Assembly (NCBI GenBank): GCA_013815505.1
Contig: JACDGA010000026.1
Location: 1 to 10,400, forward strand
Origin: Acidimicrobiia bacterium
GTDB lineage: Bacteria; Actinomycetota; Acidimicrobiia; Acidimicrobiales; Ilumatobacteraceae
DNA length: 10,400 nucleotides
Direction: 5' to 3'
Made by a program: the position numbers and the translations under genes. A model generated the notes under the pieces. It saw nothing but the letters and a program-made list of their open reading frames with translations. It searched no databases and had not been told where the DNA came from. This document shows, in pieces, positions 1 to 5,505 of this stretch; position 1 is the first letter of the stretch; each line of letters opens with the position of its first letter.

Positions 1-646
1 GTTCGAGGTCGTGGCTGACCACGACGAGGGCGCCGCGGTAGCCCCGCAGGAAGTCGAGCAACCAGTCACGCGCCTCGACGTCGAGATGGTTGGTCGGCTC
101 GTCGAGGCAGAGCACCTCGCTGCCGCCGTAGAGGATGCGGGCCAGCTCGACGCGGCGCCGCTCGCCACCAGACAGCACACCGATCGGCAGCTCGGTTCGG
201 TTGTCGCTCAGACCGAGCCCGGCCATGAGCCGCCTCGCCTCGCTCTCGGCGGCGTAGCCACCGATCGTCCGGAAATGCTCCTCTGCCCTCGTGTAGCGCT
301 CCACGTTGCGCTCGTCGGGCCGCTCCTCCATCGCGATGCGCAACTTCTCGATGCGCTCGAGCTCGACGTCGATGCCTCGCCCCGACAACACGTGGGTCAC
401 GGGCGTGCGCCCCTCCAGGTCCTTGCCGATGCGCGGATCCTGTGGGAGGTACCCGAAGTCGGCCGGTCGCTCGACTCGTCCGCCGGCCGGTTCCAGCTCG
501 CCGCCGAGCGTGCGCAGCAGGCTCGTCTTGCCGGCGCCGTTGCGCCCCACGAGACCGACCTTGTCGCGCGGCATCACGGTGAACGTGGCCGACTCGACGA
601 CGAGTCGGCCGCCGACCTCGACACCGAGATCCCGGACGCGCAGCAT
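1..646 (-). CDS. ABC-F family ATP-binding protein, N-terminal part (truncated by window edge)
   Basis: The first 215 residues of a soluble ABC-F ATPase are present and the rest lies beyond the left edge. ABC-F proteins have two fused ATPase domains and no membrane part. Known members act on the ribosome, in translation control or antibiotic protection. Visible motifs of domain 1 are Walker A GRNGAGKTS (residues 34-42), a Q-loop region YLPQDPRIG (66-74), signature LSGGERRRVELARIL (158-172), Walker B VLCLDEPTNHLD (178-189) and the switch histidine in VVSHD (209-213). EPTNHLD is typical of ABC-F. The linker between the two domains, which interacts with the ribosome, is not in the window, so the subfamily cannot be told. 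ATG at 646 is the chosen start because it gives the usual MLRVRDL opening; an in-frame GTG eight codons upstream is possible. It lies 90 bp downstream of the SGNH gene on the same strand. Confidence 0.93.
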   Translation of the reverse strand, partial: MLRVRDLGVEVGGRLVVESATFTVMPRDKVGLVGRNGAGKTSLLRTLGGELEPAGGRVERPADFGYLPQDPRIGKDLEGRTPVTHVLSGRGIDVELERIEKLRIAMEERPDERNVERYTRAEEHFRTIGGYAAESEARRLMAGLGLSDNRTELPIGVLSGGERRRVELARILYGGSEVLCLDEPTNHLDVEARDWLLDFLRGYRGALVVVSHDLE

Positions 647-736
647 CGCACCAGGCTCGCAGCGGCACACTGCGGCGACAACCAGGTTCGTCGACTGCGC
701 GCGCCACGAGCAGCGACGCCCCGGCGGGTCGGCGGC

Positions 737-1642
737 TCAGTCGCTCGGCGGGATGGTCGCGCCGGAGTCGTCCTCGAACGGAGAGTCGAGGCAGATCCCC
801 TGCGTCGACGGCGACGGCGCGTCGCCCAGGGTGTCACCCACCACGGCAGCGAGTCGCAGCCGGCCGGCGTCGCTGAGGTGCAGCCCGTCGTCGGTCAGCA
901 GTGGCGAGTCGGGCGATGCCGTCTCTGCAGCCCAGTCGGCGACGACGACGTTCGAGCGGTCGCCAGCGATGAGCTTGATGATGTCGTTCACCTCGGCGCG
1001 GGACGGCTCGAACTCCGTCACGGTGAACAGGATCGTCGGACGCGGGGCGATGAGATCGATGATCGTCGCCATCTGCTCGGCGAACTGCCCGGGATCGTTG
1101 CGGTAGTTGTTGCCGAGCATCACCACGACCGCGTCCCACTCGTCGGCCTCGAGTCGCTCGTCAAGCACTTCTACGCCGAACTCGACGTGTTGACCGGTCT
1201 CGGCGGCGAGCTCGACGGACCAGCCGCGCCCACCCAGCACGGCACACATCGCGCCCTCGTTGCGCGGTGCCGTCGAGGCCATCAACGAGTCACCGATGAC
1301 GAGCACGCGGTTGCCGTCGACGGAGTCGGCGACGGCGCCTGCCTCGACCCGCTCGGGGATCGTCGTGGTCGTCTCGCTGGCCGTCGGGTCGGTGACGTCG
1401 GTGCCGTCGACCACGTCCGTGGTGACCGGCGACGTCGTGGCCGGCGACGTCGTGGTGGGTGACGACGTGACCGCGGTGGTGCTCACGCCGGTGGGTGATG
1501 GCACCATCTCGGGCACGCGCCCGACGTCGTCGAAAAGGTCGGCCGGGATCGACCCCGCCGAACCGTCGTCGCCATTCCCACAGCCGGCGCCCGACGCGAC
1601 GAGCAGTCCGATCGAGACGAGGAGCAGGCGGGCGTATCGCAC
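737..1642 (-). CDS. SGNH/GDSL-type hydrolase-like lipoprotein
   Basis: This is a 301-residue exported protein. The N-terminus is a short lipoprotein signal: Arg2 and Arg5, a hydrophobic stretch, then SGAGC with the lipid-carrying cysteine at 21. The -3 residue is Gly, so the lipobox is loose. Residues 45-97 form a Thr/Ser/Pro-rich linker that would hold the domain away from the membrane. The C-terminal domain (about 110-275) carries the SGNH blocks: IGDSL with Ser119, VMLGNNY with Gly177/Asn178, and DDGLHLS with Asp252 and His255. Ester hydrolysis or acyl transfer on cell-envelope material is the family role; the substrate is unknown. GTG at 1642 is well supported as the start because a TGA lies immediately upstream in frame. 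It begins 8 bp after the mscL stop, so the two are probably co-transcribed. There is no strong Shine-Dalgarno sequence, which fits re-initiation after mscL. Confidence 0.87.
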   Translation of the reverse strand: MRYARLLLVSIGLLVASGAGCGNGDDGSAGSIPADLFDDVGRVPEMVPSPTGVSTTAVTSSPTTTSPATTSPVTTDVVDGTDVTDPTASETTTTIPERVEAGAVADSVDGNRVLVIGDSLMASTAPRNEGAMCAVLGGRGWSVELAAETGQHVEFGVEVLDERLEADEWDAVVVMLGNNYRNDPGQFAEQMATIIDLIAPRPTILFTVTEFEPSRAEVNDIIKLIAGDRSNVVVADWAAETASPDSPLLTDDGLHLSDAGRLRLAAVVGDTLGDAPSPSTQGICLDSPFEDDSGATIPPSD

Positions 1643-1650
1643 TCAGTGGT

Positions 1651-2097
1651 TCAGACGGTGGGCGGAGGCGGCGGCGCGTCGCCGAGTCCCGTCGAGCCCG
1701 CCCCACCGACACTGCCGGTTCCGCTGCCGGAGCGCAGCTCGTCGCGGATCTCCTTGAGCAGCGACAGCTCGGTGTCGGAGGCCTCGATCTCCTGGTGCGG
1801 CTTGGCGATGTACGAGTTGTACACCTTCACGATCAGGTACACGACGAAGGCGACGGCGACGAAGATGATCGCTGCTCTGATCACGAGGCCCACCTCGAAC
1901 TCCGCGTCGCCGAGCGTGAAGTCGATGTCGCCGAACGTGGCCTGCCCCGTGATCAGCGAGACGATCGGCATGAGGACGCCATCGACGACGGCGTCGATGA
2001 TGTCCTTGAAGAACAGCGCCATCACCAAACCGACGGCGATGGTGACGACGTCGCCTTGGTTGATGAAGTCCTTGTACTCCGACCAGATCTTTCTCAT
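1651..2097 (-). CDS. mscL: Large-conductance mechanosensitive channel MscL
   Basis: MscL is a homopentameric inner-membrane valve that opens under membrane tension to release solutes during hypo-osmotic shock. The 148-residue product has the expected layout: an amphipathic N-terminal helix (MRKIWSEYKDFI), pore-lining TM1 at about 16-46 with the conserved run DVVTIAVGLVMALFFKDII, a periplasmic loop with TFGDIDF, TM2 at about 70-95, and a cytoplasmic charged helix LSLLKEIRDEL (111-121). The last 27 residues are Gly/Ser/Pro-rich and end in five prolines, a low-complexity tail longer than in compact family members. ATG at 2097 is preceded by a GAGAGAG purine run about 10-16 bases upstream. The gene follows an MFS exporter on the same strand and precedes the SGNH lipoprotein by 8 bp. 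Confidence 0.97.
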   Translation of the reverse strand: MRKIWSEYKDFINQGDVVTIAVGLVMALFFKDIIDAVVDGVLMPIVSLITGQATFGDIDFTLGDAEFEVGLVIRAAIIFVAVAFVVYLIVKVYNSYIAKPHQEIEASDTELSLLKEIRDELRSGSGTGSVGGAGSTGLGDAPPPPPTV

Positions 2098-2114
2098 CGC
2101 CGAGTGCTCTCTCT

Positions 2115-2154
2115 CGTGTTGCTCGGGTCGCGGCCGTGTTGCTCGGGTCGCGGC
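2115..2154. repeat. Perfect 20-bp tandem duplication
   Basis: Positions 2115-2134 and 2135-2154 are identical 20-mers lying head to tail. They fill most of the 62-bp gap between the MFS stop (2160) and the mscL start (2097). The unit contains GTTGCTCGGGTCGCGG. It does not form an obvious hairpin. It probably arose by replication slippage. It could alter mscL leader length or promoter spacing, but nothing shows a function. Confidence 0.95.
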
Positions 2155-2159
2155 GAAGA

Positions 2160-3515
2160 CTAGCCATCGGTCGTCGCGCCCTGTCGCACTCCGGAGTCAG
2201 CTGTCCACGTGTCGTCGCGCTCGACGTCGACCTCCTCGAAACGGTCGACCGTGCGCAGCTCGGGGAACAGCACGGCCCACGCCGCCACGACCATGAGCGT
2301 CAAGGCGCCGCCGAGCACGACGGCGGGGCCGACGCCGAGAAACTGACCGGCGATGCCCGACTCGAACGCGCCGAGCTCGTTCGAGGCGCCGATGAACACG
2401 GAGTCGACGGCCATCACCCGACCGCGCATCGCGTCGGGCGTGGCGAGGGGGATCATCACGCCGCGGATGAAGACGCTGATGGCATCGGCGCCGGAGAGCA
2501 CGGCGAGCGCGACGAACGCAACGGCGAAGTTGTTCGTCAGCCCGAGTGCGATCGTGCCGAGCCCGAAGACGCTCACGGTGACGAACATCAGCACGCCGAC
2601 CCGCCGGCGCGCGGGACGGAGGGCGAGCACGATCGTCACCAACGTCGCGCCGATCCCCGGCGCCGCTCGCAGCCAGCCATAGGCGACGTTGCCGACGCCG
2701 AGCTGCTCATCGGCGATGGCGGGCAGCAGGGCGACGGCACCGCCGAACAGGACGGCGAACATGTCGAGTGACACGGCGCCGAGCAGGATCGGATCGCGCC
2801 GCACGAACCGCAGTCCTTCGACCGCCATGCGCCAGGCCCGGGTCCCGGTCGCGGCGCGTGCCTGGGCACGCACGGTCCGAAGTGCCAGCAGGCACGTTCC
2901 ACCGGTGGCGAAGAAGGCGGCGGCGACAAGGTACGGCACGGCGGGATCGACGTCGTACAGGAATCCCGACAGCGCCGGACCGGTGATGAAGCCAGCCATC
3001 ATCGTGCCCGACGTCAGCGGGACGAGGCGCGGCAGCACACGCCGGCCGACGATGAGCGGGGGCAGCGAGCGGATCGCCGGCGAGCCGAACGCCCGTGCCG
3101 TGCCGTAGAGCACGGCGAGACCGAACAGCGGGATCGGCGAGGTCGGGTCGCTGAAGGCGTAGAGCGCCATGGCGACAGCGATGAAACCCTCCGACCACGC
3201 TGCGATCGCTCCGACACGCCGGCGGTCGAACCGGTCGGCGGTCGGTCCCGTGATCGGCAACAGCAACAGTGCCGGCAGGAACTCGGCGAGCCCGACGAGA
3301 CCGAGCGCAAGTTTCGAGTCGGTGATGTCGTACACGTGCTTGCCGAGCGCCGCGGCCTGCAGCATCGTGCCCGTCGAGAACGCCAGTGACGCCGTGAGGA
3401 ATGGCCGCACGCTGCGCATCGCCAGCAGGCTGCGGATGCCGCCGGGTGCGGCGTCGTGGTCTGCGAGCGCCGGCGCCGCCGCTTGCGCCGTCAATCGCTC
3501 CTCGACCCCGTCCAT
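2160..3515 (-). CDS. MFS transporter (probable drug/siderophore-type exporter)
   Basis: This is a multi-pass major facilitator protein of 451 residues from ATG 3515. The N-terminal segment (about 1-35) is cytoplasmic. Hydrophobic helices follow, with the MFS motif A equivalent GPTADRFDRRRVG in the TM2-TM3 loop, and a hydrophilic tail rich in Asp/Glu/Arg ends the protein. The overall look matches the MFS_3 / EntS-like group of proton-driven exporters, which expel drugs or siderophores; the substrate cannot be read from sequence. An in-frame GTG at 3578 would add 21 residues, but they look non-conserved and lie over a repeat cluster, so ATG 3515 (MDGVEERLTAQ) is preferred. No clear Shine-Dalgarno sequence precedes either start. 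It is divergent from the first SARP gene across a 192-bp gap, so shared regulation is possible. Confidence 0.9.
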   Translation of the reverse strand: MDGVEERLTAQAAAPALADHDAAPGGIRSLLAMRSVRPFLTASLAFSTGTMLQAAALGKHVYDITDSKLALGLVGLAEFLPALLLLPITGPTADRFDRRRVGAIAAWSEGFIAVAMALYAFSDPTSPIPLFGLAVLYGTARAFGSPAIRSLPPLIVGRRVLPRLVPLTSGTMMAGFITGPALSGFLYDVDPAVPYLVAAAFFATGGTCLLALRTVRAQARAATGTRAWRMAVEGLRFVRRDPILLGAVSLDMFAVLFGGAVALLPAIADEQLGVGNVAYGWLRAAPGIGATLVTIVLALRPARRRVGVLMFVTVSVFGLGTIALGLTNNFAVAFVALAVLSGADAISVFIRGVMIPLATPDAMRGRVMAVDSVFIGASNELGAFESGIAGQFLGVGPAVVLGGALTLMVVAAWAVLFPELRTVDRFEEVDVERDDTWTADSGVRQGATTDG

Positions 3516-3531
3516 GCCCGACGCACCGTAC

Positions 3532-3578
3532 CGACCACTGTTGATCGACCACCGACTGCCGTGGTCGCCCACGACCAC
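3532..3578. promoter_or_regulatory. Cluster of CGACCAC heptamers in the divergent intergenic region (possible operator)
   Basis: The 192-bp region 3516-3707 separates the divergent MFS and SARP genes and should hold promoters for both. Within 47 bp the heptamer CGACCAC occurs at 3532-3538, 3546-3552 and 3572-3578, and its reverse complement GTGGTCG at 3561-3567. The second copy and the inverted copy form a perfect 7-bp inverted repeat with an 8-bp spacer. This could be a binding site for a repressor or for a SARP. The GACAAG arrays seen further right are absent here. If the MFS gene began at 3578 instead, these bases would be coding. Confidence 0.4.
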
Positions 3579-3691
3579 GACGCCGCGTCACACCCCCGGC
3601 GTACGTTCACCCTTGCCGATCGCGATGACGACACGCCGTCGCCGCGCCGCATCGGTGGCTCGAGCGATCGCCGCTCCGACACCCAGGGCAC

Positions 3692-3697
3692 GAGGAG
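3692..3697 (+). promoter_or_regulatory. Ribosome binding site GAGGAG for the first SARP gene
   Basis: GAGGAG lies 10 bases before GTG 3708. The upstream part of the open frame has no comparable site and low similarity to SARPs, so this site decides the start. Confidence 0.7.
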
Positions 3698-3707
3698 ACG
3701 AGCCACT

Positions 3708-4541
3708 GTGGACACAGGATCGCTGCCCGAGTACGCAGTACTCGGCGCGCTGCGGGTCAGCCTCGGCGGGCGTCAGCTCGACCTCGGCCCACCTCAGCGG
3801 CGCGCCGTGCTGGCCGTGCTGCTGTGCGGCGCCCGGTCCGTCGTCACGACGACCCGCCTCGTCGAGTGCGTCTGGGGCGACGAGGTGGGCGACGCAGTGC
3901 TCGCATCGCTCCACGCCCACGTCTCGCGGCTGCGCCGCGAGCTCGGGCGACCCGCCATCGTCCGCTTCGCGCACGGGTACGAGCTCCGCATCACACCCCA
4001 GCAGCTCGACGCCGACGAGTTCGGTCGGCTCGTCCACGACGGCCGGGCACTGGTCGACCGCGGCCAGCACCACGCCGGACGTGACGCGCTGCGCAGGGCA
4101 CTGTCGCTCTGGCGTGGTCCGCCGTTCGCAGAGTTCGAGGGTGCGTGGTGGGCACAGGCGCACGCTGTCCGTCTCGAAGCCGAGCGTCTCGACGCGATCG
4201 AGGCGCGGATCGACGCCGATGTCGCCATCGGCGAGGTCGGCGTGCTCGGCGACCTCCAGGCGCTCGTCGTCGAACACCCGCTGCACGAAGGCTTCTGCGG
4301 GCGGTTGATGCTGGCGCTCTACCGGTCGGGTCGCCAGAGCGAGGCGCTGCTCGTCGCCCGCTGGCACAGGGCGGCGCTGGTCGAGCAGGCCGGCCTCGTG
4401 CCGTCGCCGTGGCTCACGGGACTCGAATACCGGATCCTCCACCACGATCGCCGGCTCCGCCAGCCTCGACACCTGTCCCACACCCGCTCTGCTCGATGGC
4501 ACGGGCGACAAGCCGACGACAAGCGAACGGCAAGAACATGA
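3708..4541 (+). CDS. SARP-type transcriptional activator (first of a tandem pair)
   Basis: This is a 277-residue regulator of the Streptomyces antibiotic regulatory protein (AfsR/DnrI) type, close to the usual length of small SARPs. Residues about 8-95 form the OmpR-like winged helix, with LGPPQRRAVLAVLLC, LVECVWGD and SLHAHVSRLRRELG. Residues about 101-250 form the bacterial transcriptional activation domain, with ALSLWRGPPF and LVVEHPLHEGFCGRLMLALY. SARPs bind direct repeats spaced 11 bp apart and recruit RNA polymerase. The GTG start at 3708 has GAGGAG 10 bases upstream and puts the wing-helix at the family position. It aligns with the next gene without gaps over 250 residues, about 56% identical by my count. 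The last codons (RQADDKRTART) overlap an 11-bp-periodic repeat array, so the end of this gene is also a likely operator. No ATPase or TPR domain is attached. Confidence 0.92.
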   Translation: MDTGSLPEYAVLGALRVSLGGRQLDLGPPQRRAVLAVLLCGARSVVTTTRLVECVWGDEVGDAVLASLHAHVSRLRRELGRPAIVRFAHGYELRITPQQLDADEFGRLVHDGRALVDRGQHHAGRDALRRALSLWRGPPFAEFEGAWWAQAHAVRLEAERLDAIEARIDADVAIGEVGVLGDLQALVVEHPLHEGFCGRLMLALYRSGRQSEALLVARWHRAALVEQAGLVPSPWLTGLEYRILHHDRRLRQPRHLSHTRSARWHGRQADDKRTART

Positions 4542-4556
4542 CAAGAAACCGACAAG
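4507..4556 (+). promoter_or_regulatory. SARP-type operator: five GACAAG direct repeats at exact 11-bp spacing
   Basis: GACAAG occurs at 4507, 4518, 4540 and 4551, and GGCAAG at 4529, so five units start exactly 11 bp apart. One helical turn per repeat is the known binding layout of SARPs such as DnrI and ActII-ORF4. The array overlaps the last 35 bases of the upstream SARP gene and continues past its stop. It sits 45 bases before the first start codon downstream. The repeat sequence is shared with a second array before the secreted-protein gene. That SARPs bind here is inference from spacing and context. Confidence 0.8.
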
Positions 4557-4566
4557 CCCCGGGGCG

Positions 4567-4572
4567 CAGGCT
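4567..4572 (+). promoter_or_regulatory. Candidate -10 hexamer CAGGCT
   Basis: CAGGCT lies 10 bases after the last GACAAG repeat and about 19 bases before the Shine-Dalgarno sequence at 4591. An equivalent CAGGAT lies at the same offset from the second array. SARP-dependent promoters have the nearest repeat just upstream of the -10 element and often a poor -35. The match to the TANNNT -10 pattern is partial because the first base is C. Confidence 0.45.
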
Positions 4573-4590
4573 CACCGCGATCACACGCGA

Positions 4591-4670
4591 GAGGAACAGC
4601 TGTGAGCGACCCGACTCCCGACAGCCAGCAAACCCGAAGGCACCCCGGAAGCGGCCACGTTGCACCGTGA
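4591..4670 (+). CDS. Possible 22-residue leader peptide (or frameshifted 5' end) ahead of the second SARP
   Basis: A strong Shine-Dalgarno sequence, GAGGAA (4591-4596), is followed 5 bases later by GTG 4602. That opens a 22-codon frame (MSDPTPDSQQ, then TRRHPGSGHVAP) ending at TGA 4668-4670. The stop overlaps the TTG start of the second SARP (4660) by 11 bases in a different frame. The best ribosome site of the promoter therefore does not lead directly into the regulator. Possible explanations are a translated leader that couples or limits SARP synthesis, a +1 frameshift joining both frames, or a recent one-base indel that displaced the start. The peptide resembles nothing I recognise. The coding interval itself is 4602-4670. 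Confidence 0.4.
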
Positions 4671-5505
4671 CCACGACCTGCGCATCGACGTCCTCGGTTC
4701 GCTGCGGGCCGCCCGGCACGGTGCCGACGTCAGGCTTGGTCCCCCTCAGCGACGAACGGTGCTCGCGGTCCTGCTCTGCGGCGTCCGCCAGGTCATCGCC
4801 ACCGACCGCCTCGTCGACTGCGTATGGGGCGAGCACGCCGGATCCGCATCGGTCGGATCGCTGCACGTGCACCTGTCACACCTGCGGCGCACGCTCGGTA
4901 GCGACTCGATCGTCCGCCACGTCCACGGCTACGCGCTGGCGATCCGTCAGGATCAGCTCGACGCCGACGAGTTCGACCACCTCGCCGCGCTCGGCCACGC
5001 TGCGCTCCGACGCAACCAGTTCCGCCGCGGGCGACAGCACCTCGCCGCCGCACTCGCGCTGTGGAGGGGACATGCGTACGAGGAGTTCGACGGGGCACCG
5101 TGGGCCCGTGGCGAGATCGTCCGCCTCGACGCCGAGCGGCTCGGTGCCCTCGTCTCGCGAATCGATGCCGACCTCGCGATCGGCGAGCGAGACGTCGTCG
5201 GCGAGCTCGAGTCGCTCGTGGTCGAGCATCCGTTGCACGAGAGCTTCTGCGCCCGACTGATGGTCGCTCTCTATCGCGCCGGACGCCAGGCGGATGCGCT
5301 GGCGCAGTATCGAGCACACGCCGATCATCTCGTCGAGTCGTCGGGTCTTGCTCCGACTCCCGCGCTGCGCGACCTGCAACTGCGGATCCTCCGCCACGAC
5401 GAGCGCTTGACCATTCCGCCTCGACAAGCGGACGACAAGGAAACGACCAGTGATGACGAGCAGGATCTCGCCGATCCCAACCACCACCGCAAGGAGGAGA
5501 GATGA
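4660..5505 (+). CDS. SARP-type transcriptional activator (second of a tandem pair)
   Basis: This is a 281-residue paralogue of the preceding regulator. The winged helix (about 8-95) carries LGPPQRRTVLAVLLC, LVDCVWGE and SLHVHLSHLRRTLG. The activation domain (about 101-250) carries ALALWRGHAYEEFDGAPWAR and LVVEHPLHESFCARLMVALY. TTG 4660 is chosen because it gives a protein that aligns residue for residue with its neighbour from position 1, and GGAAG (4647-4651) lies 8 bases upstream. A TGA at 4603-4605 bounds the frame upstream. A GTG with a better ribosome site at 4602 is in another frame, so the start is not fully secure. The tail (RQADDKETTSDDEQ and on) is longer and more acidic than in the first copy and overlaps the second repeat array. 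Its TGA overlaps the next gene's ATG (ATGA, 5502-5505). Confidence 0.88.
   Translation: MHRDHDLRIDVLGSLRAARHGADVRLGPPQRRTVLAVLLCGVRQVIATDRLVDCVWGEHAGSASVGSLHVHLSHLRRTLGSDSIVRHVHGYALAIRQDQLDADEFDHLAALGHAALRRNQFRRGRQHLAAALALWRGHAYEEFDGAPWARGEIVRLDAERLGALVSRIDADLAIGERDVVGELESLVVEHPLHESFCARLMVALYRAGRQADALAQYRAHADHLVESSGLAPTPALRDLQLRILRHDERLTIPPRQADDKETTSDDEQDLADPNHHRKEER
5423..5450 (+). promoter_or_regulatory. SARP-type operator: three GACAAG-type direct repeats at 11-bp spacing
   Basis: GACAAG at 5423 and 5434 and GACCAG at 5445 start exactly 11 bp apart. A further GACGAG at 5455 is one base out of phase. The array is inside the 3' end of the second SARP gene and ends about 50 bases before the secreted-protein start. 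Positions 5422-5450 match 4506-4534 at 24 of 29 bases, so the two arrays share ancestry. Regulation of the downstream exported genes by one or both SARPs is the likely meaning. Confidence 0.72.
5461..5466 (+). promoter_or_regulatory. Candidate -10 hexamer CAGGAT
   Basis: CAGGAT lies 10 bases after the last in-phase repeat (5445-5450). This is the same offset as CAGGCT from the first array. Transcription from here would start near 5473 and give a short leader containing the strong ribosome site at 5491. Confidence 0.45.
5491..5499 (+). promoter_or_regulatory. Strong ribosome binding site AAGGAGGAG for the secreted-protein gene
   Basis: This near-perfect Shine-Dalgarno sequence is the strongest in the window and suggests high expression. 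It is close to ATG 5502 and better spaced for ATG 5508, so either may be used. Confidence 0.8.

Noticed and set aside
11..1462. Long plus-strand open frame of 483 codons
   Set aside because: It lies antisense to the ABC-F and SGNH genes, which show full motif sets; its translation is Arg/Asp/His-rich low-quality sequence typical of a high-GC shadow frame.
4538..4541. ATGA overlap at the first SARP stop as the start of the next gene
   Set aside because: The frame from this ATG (4538) is not the frame of the second SARP and runs on only as a shadow; no ribosome site precedes it.
3588..4544. Minus-strand open frame of 318 codons opposite the first SARP
   Set aside because: The plus strand encodes a motif-complete SARP with a ribosome site; the antisense frame shows no recognisable domain.
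4507..4556. GACAAG repeats as a CRISPR-like or simple tandem repeat
   Set aside because: Units are only 6 bp with variable 5-bp spacers and a strict 11-bp step; there are no long repeats or spacers, and the context fits an activator operator.
5455..5460. GACGAG as a fourth unit of the second array
   Set aside because: It is 10 bp, not 11 bp, after the previous unit and has a mismatch, so it is mentioned but not counted.
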